Source: Phycisphaerae bacterium
GTDB taxonomy: Bacteria > Planctomycetota > Phycisphaerae > Phycisphaerales > Phycisphaeraceae
Reading direction: 5' to 3'
Length of the DNA stretch: 64,000 nt
NCBI GenBank assembly: GCA_030425705.1
Contig: JAUHZU010000003.1
Location: forward strand, 62,001 to 126,000
Shown: one piece after another, positions 39,718 to 50,019 of the stretch
Numbering within the stretch: position 1 is the first letter of the stretch
Layout of the letters: each line of letters opens with the position of its first letter
Made by a program: the position numbers and the translations under genes
Notes under the pieces: model-generated
Told to the model about the DNA's origin: nothing
The model's database searches: none
The model's input: the letters and a program-made list of their open reading frames with translations, nothing else

Positions 39718-40593
39718 ATGAATAAGAGCAAACGATCTGACCACAGCCCATCTCCCACGCGGCGCTTTGTCGTGCAGGGCATGATGGCGGCGGGCCTGCT
39801 GGGCCTCGGTGTCACTGGGGTTGTTATGTCGGTCCCCGCCGAGGCGCGGTGGAACACGCAAGGCCCCGACAAGGCGGCATCCGCCAAGCAGATCCAATCT
39901 GGTGAGCAGGCCACCGCCGAAAACACAATCGACGCCGCGTTGTACTCGCGTGTGATGCGTCTACGGAACGAGATCGCGCTGACCAATGACGACCTGGCAG
40001 CGATGGGGCTGACCCAGGCCCAGGCCGAGGACGTGCTCACGCGGTTGTTGGACTGGGTCGAGACCAACCAGCCCGCGATGATTCAAGCAGACAACGCCCT
40101 CAGGGACGCCCGCCGGGCGGTAGTGGCGCTGCAGCGCCGTATCCAGACAGGCGAGGCAGATGAGCTTGAGGTTCAAGGGTTCGGCGACCTGTACCAGGTG
40201 GTGGCGGACGCCGACGCGGCCCGGAAAACGCTGCGCCATCAGGCCGGGGCTCACGCGGTCGCGCCGGCCCCGGAGAACCTCCGTAGCCAATGGGCACAGG
40301 CCCATGCGAATGCCCACCTGCCGGCGGACCTGCGGCATGTGCCGGGCTTGGATGAGCAGCGATTGCGTTCCCTGCTGGGCTCGGCCCCCGAAACCCCCGG
40401 GGTCTCAGCGGCTTCGGCGCTGGGTGTCGGGCTGACGCTGTCCGAGCAGGACGAGTTGGACTCTGTCCGAAACCGGATCCATGCCAACCGGGCAGGGATT
40501 CTCGCGGCCGAGGCGGAGGTACTGCCGCTGCCTGCGGAGCTGCTGGAGGACGAGGGGATGTTCGAGGTGGCCGACGGCGCGTCCGAGCGGTAG
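39718..40593 (+). CDS. Exported or membrane-anchored helical protein
   Basis: A 291-residue protein with a Tat-like N-terminus: twin Arg in PTRRFVVQGMMAAGLLGLG followed by a hydrophobic stretch (VTGVVMSVPAEA). The mature part is helical and rich in Ala, Asp and Gln (LRNEIALTNDDLAAMGLTQAQAEDVL, LRDARRAVVALQRRIQTGEADELEVQGF). No family was recognised. It is 95 bases upstream of the RHS giant gene, in the same direction, so a role with it (for example export or surface display) is possible but unproven. The ATG at 39718 is chosen because the signal sequence starts there. Confidence 0.6.
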   Translation: MNKSKRSDHSPSPTRRFVVQGMMAAGLLGLGVTGVVMSVPAEARWNTQGPDKAASAKQIQSGEQATAENTIDAALYSRVMRLRNEIALTNDDLAAMGLTQAQAEDVLTRLLDWVETNQPAMIQADNALRDARRAVVALQRRIQTGEADELEVQGFGDLYQVVADADAARKTLRHQAGAHAVAPAPENLRSQWAQAHANAHLPADLRHVPGLDEQRLRSLLGSAPETPGVSAASALGVGLTLSEQDELDSVRNRIHANRAGILAAEAEVLPLPAELLEDEGMFEVADGASER

Positions 40594-40687
40594 CGCGGCG
40601 GGCGTCGCTGGAGCGGTTGTTTGATTTGAGATCAGGGATTTCTGAGGCCGCTTGACGGGTGGCCGATTCTCCGGAAGGTGATGCATC

Positions 40688-43600
40688 ATGCTTGGATCGT
40701 ACTTCTCGTTGTCGCGGACTCTGTTGATCGGGTTGTTCGTGCTGGTGGCGGCGTGGTCGGTCCGGGCAGCGGACATGATCACGGACGGTCGGGCGGAGTT
40801 TGTCAGCATCGCCCCGGATGAGAAAAAAACAGAGACATCCACCGGCTGGGGAACAGTGATCCTGCGGCGACCGGGTGCGGTTACCCCCGGCAAACTGCTG
40901 CCCGCCCCCGAGGGGAACCAGATCCTTGAGGTGGACCCCGTCAACGGGCTATCGCAGACGATTGCCGGGCTGACGATCGGCAAGAAGTACATCCTGTGCT
41001 TTCGCGTCTACGGCCAGGAGGACAGCAACCACGCGACCGATCCGGATGTGACCGAGACCCAGGTCAAGGTGGCGGTGACCAACGGCACGATTTCGCATAT
41101 TGACGGTGCCGCTGGCGCAGACCTGACGGTGACCGCCCCGGCGCGCAACACCGATGGCACGAGCTGGTCGGGCGGGTACTGGCAGCAGTATGTCCTCTGC
41201 ATTGTCCCGACGGCAACTTCCATCACGATCGATTTCACGGAGTTGACCGGTAAGGCTCGGTACACCTCGTTTCTCGATATGGTCACGTTGAAGTGCGATG
41301 AGGATGAGATCCCTGACATTCCCGACTATCCGCCGCCGCACAAGCAGGGGATGATCTGCTGGCCGACGCCCGATCCCACCACCTATGAGGGGCCTCTGGA
41401 CCTGATCGTTGGCGAAGTCGACGGCGATCAGGACGGGCAGGTCGAGGGGAACGAGGACCAGGAAGACGAGGGGCGGGGCATCCGCCAGAACGCCGGGACC
41501 GAGGTCCCGATGTTCGCGATGGTCACCCACCTCCTTAGCAGCGGGACGGCGAAGCTGCGGATCGATGTGCCTGAGTGGGTACGGGTCGAGGACAGCGAAG
41601 GCAACGAGGTCGGCGGCGAGGTGACCTGGCAGATGGGCGGTTCGCATGAGCATGGCAACAGCCGCCACTTTACGATCTACTCCAATCGGCCGGTGTGTGA
41701 GTGCTGGTTCCACCTGACGGTGGACAACCCCGGCCCCCCGAGTGTGACGCTTAGCCCGACCGAAGATTCAGCAGACCTCTATGCCGACTGCACGTGCGAC
41801 CCCTCCTCCTCGACGGGCAAAACCGAGGGCGGCAACAACTCGGTGGATGTTCGGATCGATCTGGGATCGCTGCGTTACGGCGACTCGGCGGGCTACCTGC
41901 ACCTGAAGGCCAGCTCCCCCTCAGCGGGCCTCTATACGCCGGGCGCGTTGCAGGTCTTTGCGCACAACGACTTGGTCGTGACCGACCTGGACCAGGACGG
42001 CGGGACGATCACGGCCCCGCTGTATGCCTCGGACCTCTGGGGTGCCGCGAAGGTGACGGTGGTGTCCTCGACCGAGTACCGGATCGCGTTCTACGAAGAC
42101 GAAAACACGATGGCGGCGGATACGGCGAACACCGCCGCGACGGCGTTCCGTGTGTTGACGGTGGAGAAGCCCGCGGGCACGTCTGGTAACAGCGAGCTCT
42201 ATATCACCGAGCAACAGTCTCATAGCGGCACGACGACACGTTACTGGCACTATGAATTCAGCAGCGCGGGTGGGGTGGATACCTGGGTGCTGACAGAAGG
42301 GAAGCTGGTCGGGGCCGCCGAGACCCCGCTCCGGGTGACCCGCCGTCAGGAGAACACGAGCGGTGCGGTCCGAACCGAGACCCTGGGCGTCTACAAGCCC
42401 GACCACAACAACTTTGCTGCGGTGGACCTGGTCTACGAGGTCGAAGAGGTCTACGAAGAGTTTGCGTGGGGCGAGGAGATGACCCGCCGGACGATCGATC
42501 CCAACGGCCTCGCGCTGACCGAGACGTGGACCTACGGGACATCGGGGGGCAGTGACCACGGCCGGAAAATCTCCTACGAATCGGCGACGGGGTACTGGGA
42601 GCGTTACCGGTACACGCAGGACGCGGCGGGGATGGACTACCGCGACCTGACGGTGCGGCAACTCCACGACAACGCGCTGAATCTGGGCCAGGCGATCGCG
42701 ACGGCGGCGCAGAACAATATCGCCGAGTACCTGACCCGGACGACCCACAACGCCAATATCGGCGGCGGGAACAACGAGCAGGTCTACGTCGAGGCGACAC
42801 AGGCCAAGGTCGAGGATGTGCTGGAGACCTCGACCTACAAGATCGTCCGCGAGAACGTCGCCGGGCAAACCGCCCACGACGAGACGTGGATCGTGGCATG
42901 CACGGTGTCGGACCCAGAGGACGCCACGGGGGCGACCGGTGAGTTGGACTTGATCGGGAAGATCCTGCGGGGCGAGGATTCGGAATACTTCATCATCAAC
43001 CGGTCGTGGTACTGGAAGTTAGACAGCACGGTGATCACCGACGCCTCGGACCCGGGAGCGATGTACAAGTCGCTGTCGGCTGACGGGGTACTGACCCTCA
43101 TCGACCGGTCCTACAGCTTCCGGCGTCACACAACCGTGACCGAGTCGGGCTACGACGACGATGGGGATGAAGTGATCGATTACGGCACACGGACGACCGT
43201 GGTGCAGGATCCACGCGGCAACGTAGAGTCGATGCTGAGCGAGCGGACGGTCACGGAAAACGGCTGGTTCATCGAGTCGTTTGTGGATCGCCTCCAGCAG
43301 GACACCTTCGGCCGCCCGACCGTGACGGGCTACTATTTCGGCGCGGACGCGAAGACCGCCTCGACGGGCGGCACGGTGGACCCCGCCTACCAGACCTTTG
43401 ATGTGCACGCTTGCTGCGGGACGGGATCGTTCACCAGCCATACGGACCGGGGCGGGGTGCGGACACGCGTCGATATGGACGCACTCGGACGCCAGACGAA
43501 GCTGACCACCGGTGACGGCAGCACCAGCATGGAGCTGGTCACGGAATACGGCCTGGACGCGGCAGGCAATGTGCTGACGATGACCCGTAAGCCACTGGCC

Positions 43601-46600
43601 AGTTCCGCCGAGCCGGACCTGGTGACGACGAGCACCTACAACTCCGCGGGGATGCTGACCTCGGTCAGCGACCCCGAGGGGCGGACGGTGCACTTCACCT
43701 ACGGCAGGGTGAAGGCGAGCGGATCAGTTTACACCCTTGGTGTTGATACGGGACATTTCTGGTGGGAGGTCCGGCAGTACGGCGAGGACAACAGCGTCCC
43801 GGTCCGGGTGGCCTGGGCCGACAGCCAGGGCGACAGCGTCCTGAGATTCTCGGCGACGACCTCCTGGAACGGCGTGAGCGCCCCGATGGCGTCGGAGGCC
43901 CTAACGGCTGAGCACACGCGCTCGATGACCGAGTACCGCTGGGTCACCGTGGGCAGTGATCGTGAGTATCGGGCGACCAGCCGTGTGTATCACGACCTGT
44001 ACGACTATGGACAGAGCGAGCCTCTTGAGATGGGTCTCGACGACGAGGGGGTTGACGGCACCAACTATCTTGTCACGAGCGAGGTACTCGCCGACCCGCT
44101 GGGGCGTATCGCTCAGGCCACAGACGCGGCGGGCAATATCTTGACCCTGGAGTATGAAGACGGTACTGGAATGGCGGTCGAGACCCGGGTCGGGATCGAC
44201 GTGGGCTCGCTGAAGACCGTTGCAACGATGCGTTACAACGAGTTCACGTCGGGGACCGAACAGGCCCCGACGGGGGACAGGCGGCCCTATCCGACGCGGG
44301 TCTACGGCGTCCGGCCGGGGCTCACGGCCCCCCCAGCGCCCGATGCGATGGGCGGGGGGATGTCGAACTACGACTACATCGAGGCGGATGTGGATTTCAC
44401 GCTCGACGGCAACAGCGAATACCTTGTTAGCCGGACGGTCTGGACCCAGCCGGAGCACGGCCCCTGGTCCTCGCAGACCTTTAACGCTCAAAGCCAGCTC
44501 ATTGAATCTCGCACCTACAAGAACGGCGACACGAACACCGTCCTCACCGCGACCGATTACAACTACCTCGGCGACGCGACCGAGACAGACCCGCACGAGG
44601 TGCCGAACAACGGGCGGCTAGAGTATGTCGATCGCTTCGAGGTCGTGAGCGGCACGGTCCAGGCCAACAGCCTGCGCACCCACCTCTACTACAACGACGC
44701 GGGCTTCCAGATCAAGACCGAGTCCCCCGGGCGGGGGCTGACGAAGATCGAGCTGGACGACTACGGCCGCATTGCGCGCGAGGTGTTCGCGTCGGAAGAG
44801 GGTACGAACACCGACATCGAGGGCAGCGACGCCTTCACCGACGATATCGTCCTAACCGAGACGATTTACAGCTACAACGACGCCAGCCAGGTCATCCAGG
44901 CTACCAGCTACGACCGCGCCCACGACGCCCCCGGAAGTGTGACAGGGCTGTTGTCGAACGCGGCGGCGAGCCGCTCGCGCGTCAGCTATGCGGCGAATTG
45001 GTACGACGACAATGGGCGGCTGACACACTCGGCCACCTACGGCACCAACGGCGGGGCCGCGTTCACCCGCCCGGCGTCGGCCCCGGCCCCGGGGGATGAT
45101 TGGATCGTCGCCGAGGTTGCGTATAACGCGGCGGGCTACGCCCACCTCACCACCGACAACAAGGGCGTCCAGACCCGGCGGTACTACAACAACGCCGGGC
45201 AGGTGACCTATGTCGTGGAGAACTATGACGCGGCCGCGTTCACCGACAGCGATGACCCGACGACCATCACCGCCCGCGACGCGGACCTTTGCCGCATCAC
45301 CGCTTATGGCTATGACTTCACCTCGACAAACGCCGCCGGTCTGCGCATCACGATGACGGCGCTCGACCCCGCGGCCGACGGGGACGGGGCGGGCAACCAG
45401 GACGACAACCAGACCACCCACTTCATCTACACCGGGGAGCTGGACAGCGGCAAACGCGGCCACGTCCCGACCAACAGCCGACTCGCGGCGGTCCTCCACG
45501 CGGACGCGGCGGGGGAAGGGGTGACCCGCTCCGATGTGATCGACGATATCGACAACGGCACGGCGGGCGACTTTGTTTACACCGAGGTCTACGCCGGGGG
45601 CGAGGTCTACCGTGTCTCGGACCAGCGTGATGCCCGGTGGGTGAGCACATACACCGACGAGGGCTACCTCGCGTCGCGGTCGATCGGTACCCATGGGGCC
45701 TGGACCGCCCCGGCCGACAGTGACCTGCGGTACGAATACACCTACGGCGATGCTGGCGAGCTGCTTACTGTCACCGCATTCGATGTGGCCTCCGGGGGCG
45801 CGGCCAACCGGACCAGCTCGGTCACCTACACCTACGACGGCTTCTACCAGACCGACACCGAAACCCAGAACCATAACCCCCCAGCCCCTGTCGGCGGCAA
45901 GGGTTACCAGGTCGGGGTCATTGACTTTGACTACGACACCACCGCCTCCGGGGGCATTTACACCAACGCACGGCGCTTCAGCCAGGTCACCTACCCCAAC
46001 GGCCGCGTCGTTAAGCTCTACTACACCCCCGGTAGTATTGACCACGCGATCTCACGGGCCTCGGGCATCGACGAGGTCATCGCCGCGGCCGACACCCCGA
46101 TCACTCGCTACACCTACCTCGGATCGGGCCGACTGGCCCGCAAGGACTACCCCGGCCCCGACCTGCGGATGGACTTCATCGACGAGGGCACCGAAGGCGA
46201 TATCGCGAATGATGGCTACGACGCGTCGTGGGATCGGTTTGGACGCTCGGCGCGGTTGCAGTGGGAACGCTACGACAGCAACGGCGACGGTGCGGGCGTG
46301 ACCGGCTCGGACGGGGAGAACGTGTTCATGGTCCGCCACGGCTACGACCGCGTTGGCAACAAGCTCTACGACCAGCGCGAGGTCTACGGCGGCTACTCCA
46401 ACGTCCGCCGCTTCGACGGCATGCACCGCATGGTCGGGCAGGACAAGGGCACGATCGTGCTCGATGTCTCGGGCGACGTGGAACTAGACGGGACCACGGG
46501 CTACGCCGCGGTGGACGACTTCTGGGAGGTCCGTGGGCGGGACTGGGAGCTGGACCAGGTCAACAACCCGACCTCGGTTGATACGGAGTCGGGTGCGGAC

Positions 46601-49600
46601 CGTGAAGGGGTCGCCGTCAACAACGGCAACGAGATCACCGAGCTCACGGTCGATGCGACCGACCAGATCGATGAGTCGGCCGTCTACTTCTCCAGTGCGG
46701 ACGACAAGGACATCTTCACCGATTCGGTGAACTGCACCCTGTCCGGGACAAGTGATGTCGAGGTCGCCGGCGGCTACCTGACCATCAAGACCGGCTCTTC
46801 GACCGCCCCGGCGATCATCCTGACGGGCGAAAACCGGGGGCCGATCCCGTTCAGCACCTCGGTGCAGAGCCCCAGCAGCCCCGGCCTCGTGGGCCTTGTC
46901 TTCGGCTACAAGTCGCCCTTGGACTACTGGATCCTGGTCAACAACTTCGCTGCCGGCAACGGCGACTGGGAGATCTACCACATCCATGACGCGGACGACA
47001 GCGGGGCGATCGACTACACGGATATCGGCACGCTGAACACCAACGAAAAACAGCTCATCGGCAGCTACAACTACAACAACACCAGCACCAACACCTGGTA
47101 CAGCATCTACGCCCGGGCCGACTTCAATGCCGTGGATGTCTTCCGGTCCGCGTTCGACCTGAGCAGTGAAGGCGGCTTCCCCGCCGGGCGGTACGGCCTC
47201 TACACCGAGGTCAGCAATGCCAAGTTCGATTACTTCCGAGTTCTGTCGGACGGCCGCACAGCTTCTCTCGGCGCGGCGTGGGAGACTGCGGGCAACAACG
47301 CAATATACAACCACGGCGGCGCGGGCGACGGCAAGGTCTGGACCTCGGGGACATGGCACCGGCACTACCAGCCGGTCCTGCTGCGCAGCGTCCGCGCCCA
47401 GCGGTTCCAGGCGACGTTCCAGATGCAGCGTTCCAGCAGCAGCGACTATGCCTACGGGCTGTTCGTCTTCAACTACCGTGGGCCGGGCGAATTCGACGTG
47501 ATCCGGCTGCGGCACCAGCTAACCCCGGCTGCGCCCGAGGCCTTGTCCTTCCGTGACGGCGCGACGGTCAACAATATGACCGAGAACCGGGACGCGGGCG
47601 AGGTTCCGGCCCGTACCAACGACAGCGACCCGCTCTGGTACCGGGTGGTCTCGGACGGCGTGGATGTCAAGGTCTTCGCTGCGACGACAGAAGGCGGTCT
47701 GGACGGCAAGCAGGCCGCCGACGAGTGGTGCATGCGTACCACCGCGACCACCGACCGCTTCGCCTTCGAGGACGGCGTGGGGCGCTTCGGGTTCGCCGGG
47801 GCCAGCTACCACCAATACTGGGACAACTTCACACTCGAAACCGACCCGGACAACGACGCCGACCTAACCGACCCCGCTACCTACGAGACCGTTGAGTTCA
47901 AAGACGACTTCACACTCACCTCCGGCGAGATCGAGGACCACTTCGTCTACGACGCAGCGGGTAACCTCACCTTCAACGGCTACCAGCGGCTGACTTACGA
48001 CGGCAACAACCGCCTCATCAGGATCGAGAACGCCTGGTGGGACGATACCGCCGCGGCGGGCTCGGAAGTCACCTCCGGGAGTGTGGTCGTGGAGTACCGC
48101 TACGACCCCCTGGGCCGGTTGATCGTCGATGAGAAGCACGACGCGGAGGGGCTAGCCAGCGCGGTCCACCGCTACTATGTTGGTCACAGCGAGATCGAGA
48201 CCCGCAGCCGTGCCCTCGGTGGCGGGAACGTCCTCAGCCAACAGGTCTGGGACTCGTTAGTGCCCGGAAGATACATCGACTCGCTCGCCCAGGTGGCGCA
48301 CAACCTGCGCCCCGGCTTGGACGACGACAGCAGCACAAGCGGCAAGCAGGACCTGGTCGATACCCGACTCTATCCGATGCAGGACAGCATGTATTGCGTG
48401 CTGGGGCTGGCCACGGCCGCGGGGGACGTGGTCGAACGCTATGAGTATGACGCCTACGGCCGACGCTTCGTCTATCAGCGCGGTGGACCAAGCTTCGCGC
48501 AGTTCGCCTGGATGGATGTCAACGGCGATGGTGAGGTCGGCTCCTCCGAACTGGACCGGGTCACCGCGAACTGGGGTGCCAGTGTCACCGCCTGGGACCG
48601 CACCAAGGGTGACTACACCGGCGATGGCAACGTCAACATCGAAGACCTCGACCAGGTGATGGTCTGGTGGGGCCGCTACGGCAGCGACAGCAACGACACG
48701 ATGACAATGTCACCGGGCGGCATCTACAACGGCTCACAGGTCCTGGACTTCGGTCCACTGCCGGGCAACGCGCTCAACGACTTCGGCTTCCAGGGGCTGC
48801 GGCACGATGTGTGGAGCAACGCGGTCTACAACCGGGCGCGTTGGTACGACACCGATCTCGGGCGGTACTTCAATGCCGATCCGCACCCGGCGATCTTCCC
48901 GGACGGGATGAGCAGGTTTGCGGCCTATCACTTGTGGAACGGGAATCTAGACCCATACGGCAAGAAAACCATACGGGAGCGTATTCGCGATGGTCGTAAC
49001 GCAATTGCAAATACTACCTCAAGTATCGTAAACACAGTCGGTGGTGTGATACATCAAGGAGAGCAAATCTCTCTCCGGGCGGGGAACGAGGCGGCTAATG
49101 CCCTTGGGCCCGTTATTGATCAGGCAGTCGACCATCTCAACAACCATTTGCAAGACACTGCAACTAACCGAGAACAAGCAGAGAGGTCGTTCGATACCGG
49201 GGCTGCAGTCGGCACCTTTGATCAATTCGCTGATCTCGCTGTGTTAGCCGCAGATGATCATGCACAAAGCAGGTTGGTTGAAACTGTTCTAAACAAATCC
49301 AACTACATCATGACTGGAGAAAGAGACGGATTCGGTACAACTTATGCTGATTGCCCACCGCCGGAAAACTCGCCTACAGTGATTTGGGCAGAGTTCAAAG
49401 TGCGGAGAGACAGATGGTTGATCCGTGAGTTGCAATTGTCACCCGGCTCTTATTATGCAGGGCAGTTCTTTGGTCCGAGTCTAATCGAAGCCGTGCTATC
49501 AACGATTCCCGGGGGTGGTTTGACGGCGTGGATCGCGAAGCTGCGGCTGTTGTCTAAGCTAATACCCGATTTGCCTAGATGTCGACCAAGAGGAATAGGA

Positions 49601-50017
49601 GATATTGGTGATGGCAATAGGGTTAATATTGGGAGAATAGAGTATCCTCCCAACCTGCAAAATCCCATTGGGAGCCATTTGTATGGAGATAACTTAGCCA
49701 ACCCCGGAGCCACCTCCGAGATTATGGTTATAGGCAGGAGGCCTGACACCGGGACATACTCAGACGCAGCAGGACACAATGTGCTAGATACTGACAACTG
49801 GAATATTGATGTCAATGATGGTTGGGTGCAAAGAGGAATCGCCGAAGGGCGCAGTTTTCTCTTGGCTTCAGAAATTAATTTTTCTACTCTTCGTAGAATA
49901 GAATACACCGATTGTGGCGATGTGTTACGCGATTTGACTGTGTATTTTCGCGAACTTAAGATGTTGCGAGATGCGGGTTATGTACGGCAAGGTGATTATA
50001 TGGTACCAGGATCATAA
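40688..50017 (+). CDS. Giant secreted YD/RHS-repeat protein with lectin-like and dockerin modules; polymorphic toxin
   Basis: 3109 residues with a signal peptide (LLIGLFVLVAAWSVRAAD). The N-terminal 700 residues contain beta-rich adhesion-like domains. YD/RHS repeats extend from about 700 to 1990 (WYDDNGRLTHSATYG, YDALGR-like units such as MDALGRQTKLTTGD). Two jelly-roll, lectin-like modules lie at about 1996-2185 and 2190-2395 (ILVNNFAAGNGDWEIYH; FDVIRLRHQL). Repeats resume (YDAAGNLTFNGYQRLTYDGNNRLIRIE). A dockerin-like double EF-hand sits at about 2605-2670 (MDVNGDGEVGSSELDRV, DYTGDGNVNIEDLDQVM). The RHS core is at about 2700-2760 (RARWYDTDLGRYFNADP, then LDPYGKK with the DPxG motif at which RHS cores release their tip). 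The last 350 residues are a separate A+T-richer tip. No PAAR or transmembrane region is seen, so export is by the signal peptide. Confidence 0.88.
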   Translation: MLGSYFSLSRTLLIGLFVLVAAWSVRAADMITDGRAEFVSIAPDEKKTETSTGWGTVILRRPGAVTPGKLLPAPEGNQILEVDPVNGLSQTIAGLTIGKKYILCFRVYGQEDSNHATDPDVTETQVKVAVTNGTISHIDGAAGADLTVTAPARNTDGTSWSGGYWQQYVLCIVPTATSITIDFTELTGKARYTSFLDMVTLKCDEDEIPDIPDYPPPHKQGMICWPTPDPTTYEGPLDLIVGEVDGDQDGQVEGNEDQEDEGRGIRQNAGTEVPMFAMVTHLLSSGTAKLRIDVPEWVRVEDSEGNEVGGEVTWQMGGSHEHGNSRHFTIYSNRPVCECWFHLTVDNPGPPSVTLSPTEDSADLYADCTCDPSSSTGKTEGGNNSVDVRIDLGSLRYGDSAGYLHLKASSPSAGLYTPGALQVFAHNDLVVTDLDQDGGTITAPLYASDLWGAAKVTVVSSTEYRIAFYEDENTMAADTANTAATAFRVLTVEKPAGTSGNSELYITEQQSHSGTTTRYWHYEFSSAGGVDTWVLTEGKLVGAAETPLRVTRRQENTSGAVRTETLGVYKPDHNNFAAVDLVYEVEEVYEEFAWGEEMTRRTIDPNGLALTETWTYGTSGGSDHGRKISYESATGYWERYRYTQDAAGMDYRDLTVRQLHDNALNLGQAIATAAQNNIAEYLTRTTHNANIGGGNNEQVYVEATQAKVEDVLETSTYKIVRENVAGQTAHDETWIVACTVSDPEDATGATGELDLIGKILRGEDSEYFIINRSWYWKLDSTVITDASDPGAMYKSLSADGVLTLIDRSYSFRRHTTVTESGYDDDGDEVIDYGTRTTVVQDPRGNVESMLSERTVTENGWFIESFVDRLQQDTFGRPTVTGYYFGADAKTASTGGTVDPAYQTFDVHACCGTGSFTSHTDRGGVRTRVDMDALGRQTKLTTGDGSTSMELVTEYGLDAAGNVLTMTRKPLASSAEPDLVTTSTYNSAGMLTSVSDPEGRTVHFTYGRVKASGSVYTLGVDTGHFWWEVRQYGEDNSVPVRVAWADSQGDSVLRFSATTSWNGVSAPMASEALTAEHTRSMTEYRWVTVGSDREYRATSRVYHDLYDYGQSEPLEMGLDDEGVDGTNYLVTSEVLADPLGRIAQATDAAGNILTLEYEDGTGMAVETRVGIDVGSLKTVATMRYNEFTSGTEQAPTGDRRPYPTRVYGVRPGLTAPPAPDAMGGGMSNYDYIEADVDFTLDGNSEYLVSRTVWTQPEHGPWSSQTFNAQSQLIESRTYKNGDTNTVLTATDYNYLGDATETDPHEVPNNGRLEYVDRFEVVSGTVQANSLRTHLYYNDAGFQIKTESPGRGLTKIELDDYGRIAREVFASEEGTNTDIEGSDAFTDDIVLTETIYSYNDASQVIQATSYDRAHDAPGSVTGLLSNAAASRSRVSYAANWYDDNGRLTHSATYGTNGGAAFTRPASAPAPGDDWIVAEVAYNAAGYAHLTTDNKGVQTRRYYNNAGQVTYVVENYDAAAFTDSDDPTTITARDADLCRITAYGYDFTSTNAAGLRITMTALDPAADGDGAGNQDDNQTTHFIYTGELDSGKRGHVPTNSRLAAVLHADAAGEGVTRSDVIDDIDNGTAGDFVYTEVYAGGEVYRVSDQRDARWVSTYTDEGYLASRSIGTHGAWTAPADSDLRYEYTYGDAGELLTVTAFDVASGGAANRTSSVTYTYDGFYQTDTETQNHNPPAPVGGKGYQVGVIDFDYDTTASGGIYTNARRFSQVTYPNGRVVKLYYTPGSIDHAISRASGIDEVIAAADTPITRYTYLGSGRLARKDYPGPDLRMDFIDEGTEGDIANDGYDASWDRFGRSARLQWERYDSNGDGAGVTGSDGENVFMVRHGYDRVGNKLYDQREVYGGYSNVRRFDGMHRMVGQDKGTIVLDVSGDVELDGTTGYAAVDDFWEVRGRDWELDQVNNPTSVDTESGADREGVAVNNGNEITELTVDATDQIDESAVYFSSADDKDIFTDSVNCTLSGTSDVEVAGGYLTIKTGSSTAPAIILTGENRGPIPFSTSVQSPSSPGLVGLVFGYKSPLDYWILVNNFAAGNGDWEIYHIHDADDSGAIDYTDIGTLNTNEKQLIGSYNYNNTSTNTWYSIYARADFNAVDVFRSAFDLSSEGGFPAGRYGLYTEVSNAKFDYFRVLSDGRTASLGAAWETAGNNAIYNHGGAGDGKVWTSGTWHRHYQPVLLRSVRAQRFQATFQMQRSSSSDYAYGLFVFNYRGPGEFDVIRLRHQLTPAAPEALSFRDGATVNNMTENRDAGEVPARTNDSDPLWYRVVSDGVDVKVFAATTEGGLDGKQAADEWCMRTTATTDRFAFEDGVGRFGFAGASYHQYWDNFTLETDPDNDADLTDPATYETVEFKDDFTLTSGEIEDHFVYDAAGNLTFNGYQRLTYDGNNRLIRIENAWWDDTAAAGSEVTSGSVVVEYRYDPLGRLIVDEKHDAEGLASAVHRYYVGHSEIETRSRALGGGNVLSQQVWDSLVPGRYIDSLAQVAHNLRPGLDDDSSTSGKQDLVDTRLYPMQDSMYCVLGLATAAGDVVERYEYDAYGRRFVYQRGGPSFAQFAWMDVNGDGEVGSSELDRVTANWGASVTAWDRTKGDYTGDGNVNIEDLDQVMVWWGRYGSDSNDTMTMSPGGIYNGSQVLDFGPLPGNALNDFGFQGLRHDVWSNAVYNRARWYDTDLGRYFNADPHPAIFPDGMSRFAAYHLWNGNLDPYGKKTIRERIRDGRNAIANTTSSIVNTVGGVIHQGEQISLRAGNEAANALGPVIDQAVDHLNNHLQDTATNREQAERSFDTGAAVGTFDQFADLAVLAADDHAQSRLVETVLNKSNYIMTGERDGFGTTYADCPPPENSPTVIWAEFKVRRDRWLIRELQLSPGSYYAGQFFGPSLIEAVLSTIPGGGLTAWIAKLRLLSKLIPDLPRCRPRGIGDIGDGNRVNIGRIEYPPNLQNPIGSHLYGDNLANPGATSEIMVIGRRPDTGTYSDAAGHNVLDTDNWNIDVNDGWVQRGIAEGRSFLLASEINFSTLRRIEYTDCGDVLRDLTVYFRELKMLRDAGYVRQGDYMVPGS
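48961..50014 (+). other. RHS C-terminal toxin tip, unknown family
   Basis: About residues 2759-3109 of the giant protein, starting after LDPYGKK. Base composition drops from above 60% G+C to under 50% exactly here, as when toxin tips are exchanged. The final 100 residues have the layout IMVIGRRPDTGTYSDAAGHNVLDTDNWN, then GWVQRGIAEGRSFLLAS, then YFRELKMLRDAGYVRQGDYMVP. Similar G-R/x-D-x-W...F.L...Y..E...L...GY patterns occur at polymorphic-toxin C-termini (recollection, not a database hit). The enzymatic activity is not assignable. Confidence 0.65.
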
Positions 50018-50019
50018 TC

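Noticed and set aside
39129-39725. 198-codon + strand frame
   Set aside because: Arg/Ser/Pro/His-rich with no ribosome-binding site; overlaps hairpins and the start of the real 39718 gene.
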